NCBI GenBank assembly: GCA_030615045.1
Contig: JAUWZY010000047.1
Span: forward strand, 1-7,020
DNA: 7,020 bases
From: Chloroflexota bacterium
GTDB lineage: Bacteria; Chloroflexota; Dehalococcoidia; SZUA-161; JAUWZY01
Reading direction: 5' to 3'
Positions within the stretch are counted from its first letter, which is position 1; each line of letters starts with the position of its first letter. Below are positions 6,178 to 7,020 of this stretch, piece after piece. The notes beneath the pieces were generated by a model. That model worked only from the letters and a program-made list of their open reading frames with translations, ran no database searches and was not told the DNA's origin. The translations under genes and the position numbers were made by a program.

Positions 6178-7020
6178 ATGGCATATGACATGCCGGCTTA
6201 TGAGTTCAACGAGGAAGAAGACATAAAGAGGTATGAGTGCTTTATTCTTGGGACTGTTTGGTACCCGCCGCCGTAGGTGCCGCTTTTTATTGATCTCTGG
6301 TTCAGCTACAGTCAATATGGCATGCAGTACGGTCCCGAAATGATAGCAGAGCCCACAGGTAAGGGCTGGGTCTGGAGGTTCAAAGACGGCGCTTTCTATT
6401 TGACGGTGAACAGGACAACCGAGGAGGAGCGGAAGGCACGAGAGCCGATATGGCGAGAGCGGATGGCCGAGGTTCTCGATGACCCATGGTTCTGGCTGAA
6501 GCTGAGGGATGAATTAAAGGCGGTCTTGGAGCGCTTCGCCGCCGTTGACCCGGACAAGATGAGCGACATCGATCTTACCAGCCATTTCATGGATGTCTGG
6601 CACTCAACGAAGCAACAAGCGGAGTTCCACTTTCGCCCCATGTATGCCCTCGGCCAGGGGCATAACCTGTTCCGCACCATGTGCCCTGAGCTGACCGGGA
6701 TCAAGGTCACGGACCCTAAATATGCAACCCTGATGAGCGGCTTCGACAACGAAATATTCCGCTCCAATAAGGAGCTAGCCGGGCTTGCCAGCCGGGCTCT
6801 GGAGATGAAGCTCGGGGATAATCTCAAGCTCCCCGATGAACAGGTGATCCCGGCAATGGAACAGAGCGATGCCGGAAGGAAGTGGCTTGAAGGATTTTGG
6901 AGCTATCTCAAGCGTCGCGGCTTGCGCAAGAGGCGCGGGCTTGAAATCGCCACGCCCACCTGGCAGGAAAAGCCAAGCTTGGCTATAGACGAGTTAAAGC
7001 GGATGGCGGCTATTGGCGGC
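6178..7020 (+). CDS. PEP-utilising enzyme family protein with in-frame TAG at codon 33 (3' end cut off by window)
   Basis: From ATG 6178 the frame runs 32 codons to TAG (6274-6276), then stays open for 248 codons to the right edge. The parts before and after the TAG read as one protein. From memory they resemble the N-terminal and central regions of PEP-synthase-like or phenylphosphate-synthase-like proteins: a YPPP-stop-VPLF segment in the usual P-x-P...PF region, SQYGMQYG (from residue 48), an LMSGFDNEIFRSNKELA stretch, then GFWSYLKRRG (239-248) and a TPTW motif (259-262). The swivelling phospho-His domain that defines the family would lie beyond the window, so the assignment rests on partial resemblance. 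Members transfer phosphate from ATP or PEP through a histidine. If the TAG is a real stop, this is a pseudogene or starts internally at GTG 6277, which lacks a ribosome site. A sequencing error, a CAG-to-TAG change, suppression or readthrough are all possible. A promoter and a strong ribosome site precede it. Confidence 0.72.

Noticed and set aside
5857..6315. 152-codon minus-strand frame spanning the 5986-6177 gap
   Set aside because: It overlaps two well-supported plus-strand genes and has no family motif; the gap instead holds promoter and ribosome signals for the plus strand.
6396..6827. 143-codon minus-strand frame
   Set aside because: It is a shadow of the PEP-utilising-enzyme frame on the opposite strand.
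1..7020. CRISPR array, tRNA, rRNA, insertion sequence or attachment site
   Set aside because: No regularly spaced direct repeats, cloverleaf-like conserved segments, transposase motifs or terminal inverted repeats were seen.

Overview
The window looks like bacterial chromosomal DNA from an anaerobe. By eye it is moderately GC-rich, with compact genes, good Shine-Dalgarno sites and sigma70-type promoter boxes. The combination of a molybdopterin enzyme, a UPF0261/Tm-1-like protein, a carboxyltransferase-like protein and a PEP-utilising enzyme recalls uncultured anaerobes such as Chloroflexota or Desulfobacterota. That taxonomic guess is weak. No rRNA, tRNA, CRISPR array, transposase or phage gene was seen.

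Layout. (1) Positions 1-2079, minus strand: most of a large DMSO-reductase-family molybdopterin oxidoreductase, with its 3' end cut by the left edge. It has the four-Cys Fe-S site but no Tat signal, so it is probably cytoplasmic. (2) Positions 2080-2449: a divergent control region with a candidate promoter on each strand, a possibly structured leader of about 180 nt for the molybdoenzyme, and a 10-bp palindrome at the predicted start of rightward transcription. (3) Positions 2450-5985, plus strand: a UPF0261/Tm-1-like protein, a short-chain dehydrogenase 9 bp downstream, then after a 182-bp gap a pyruvate carboxylase/oxaloacetate decarboxylase carboxyltransferase-like protein. The last lacks a biotin domain and has changes at usually invariant metal-site residues. 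(4) Positions 5986-6177: a 192-bp gap with a good -35/-10 promoter and a separated inverted repeat. (5) Position 6178 to the right edge: a PEP-utilising-enzyme-like protein whose frame is interrupted by TAG at codon 33 and then stays open to the end.

How the genes might work together (inference): a redox molybdoenzyme facing an SDR, a TIM-barrel lyase/carboxyltransferase-like enzyme and a PEP-dependent phosphotransfer-type enzyme suggests a catabolic or activation pathway for an unidentified organic substrate. Nothing in the sequence identifies the substrate. The points most worth following up are the remodelled carboxyltransferase active site, the in-frame amber codon, and the regulatory architecture of the divergent intergenic region.
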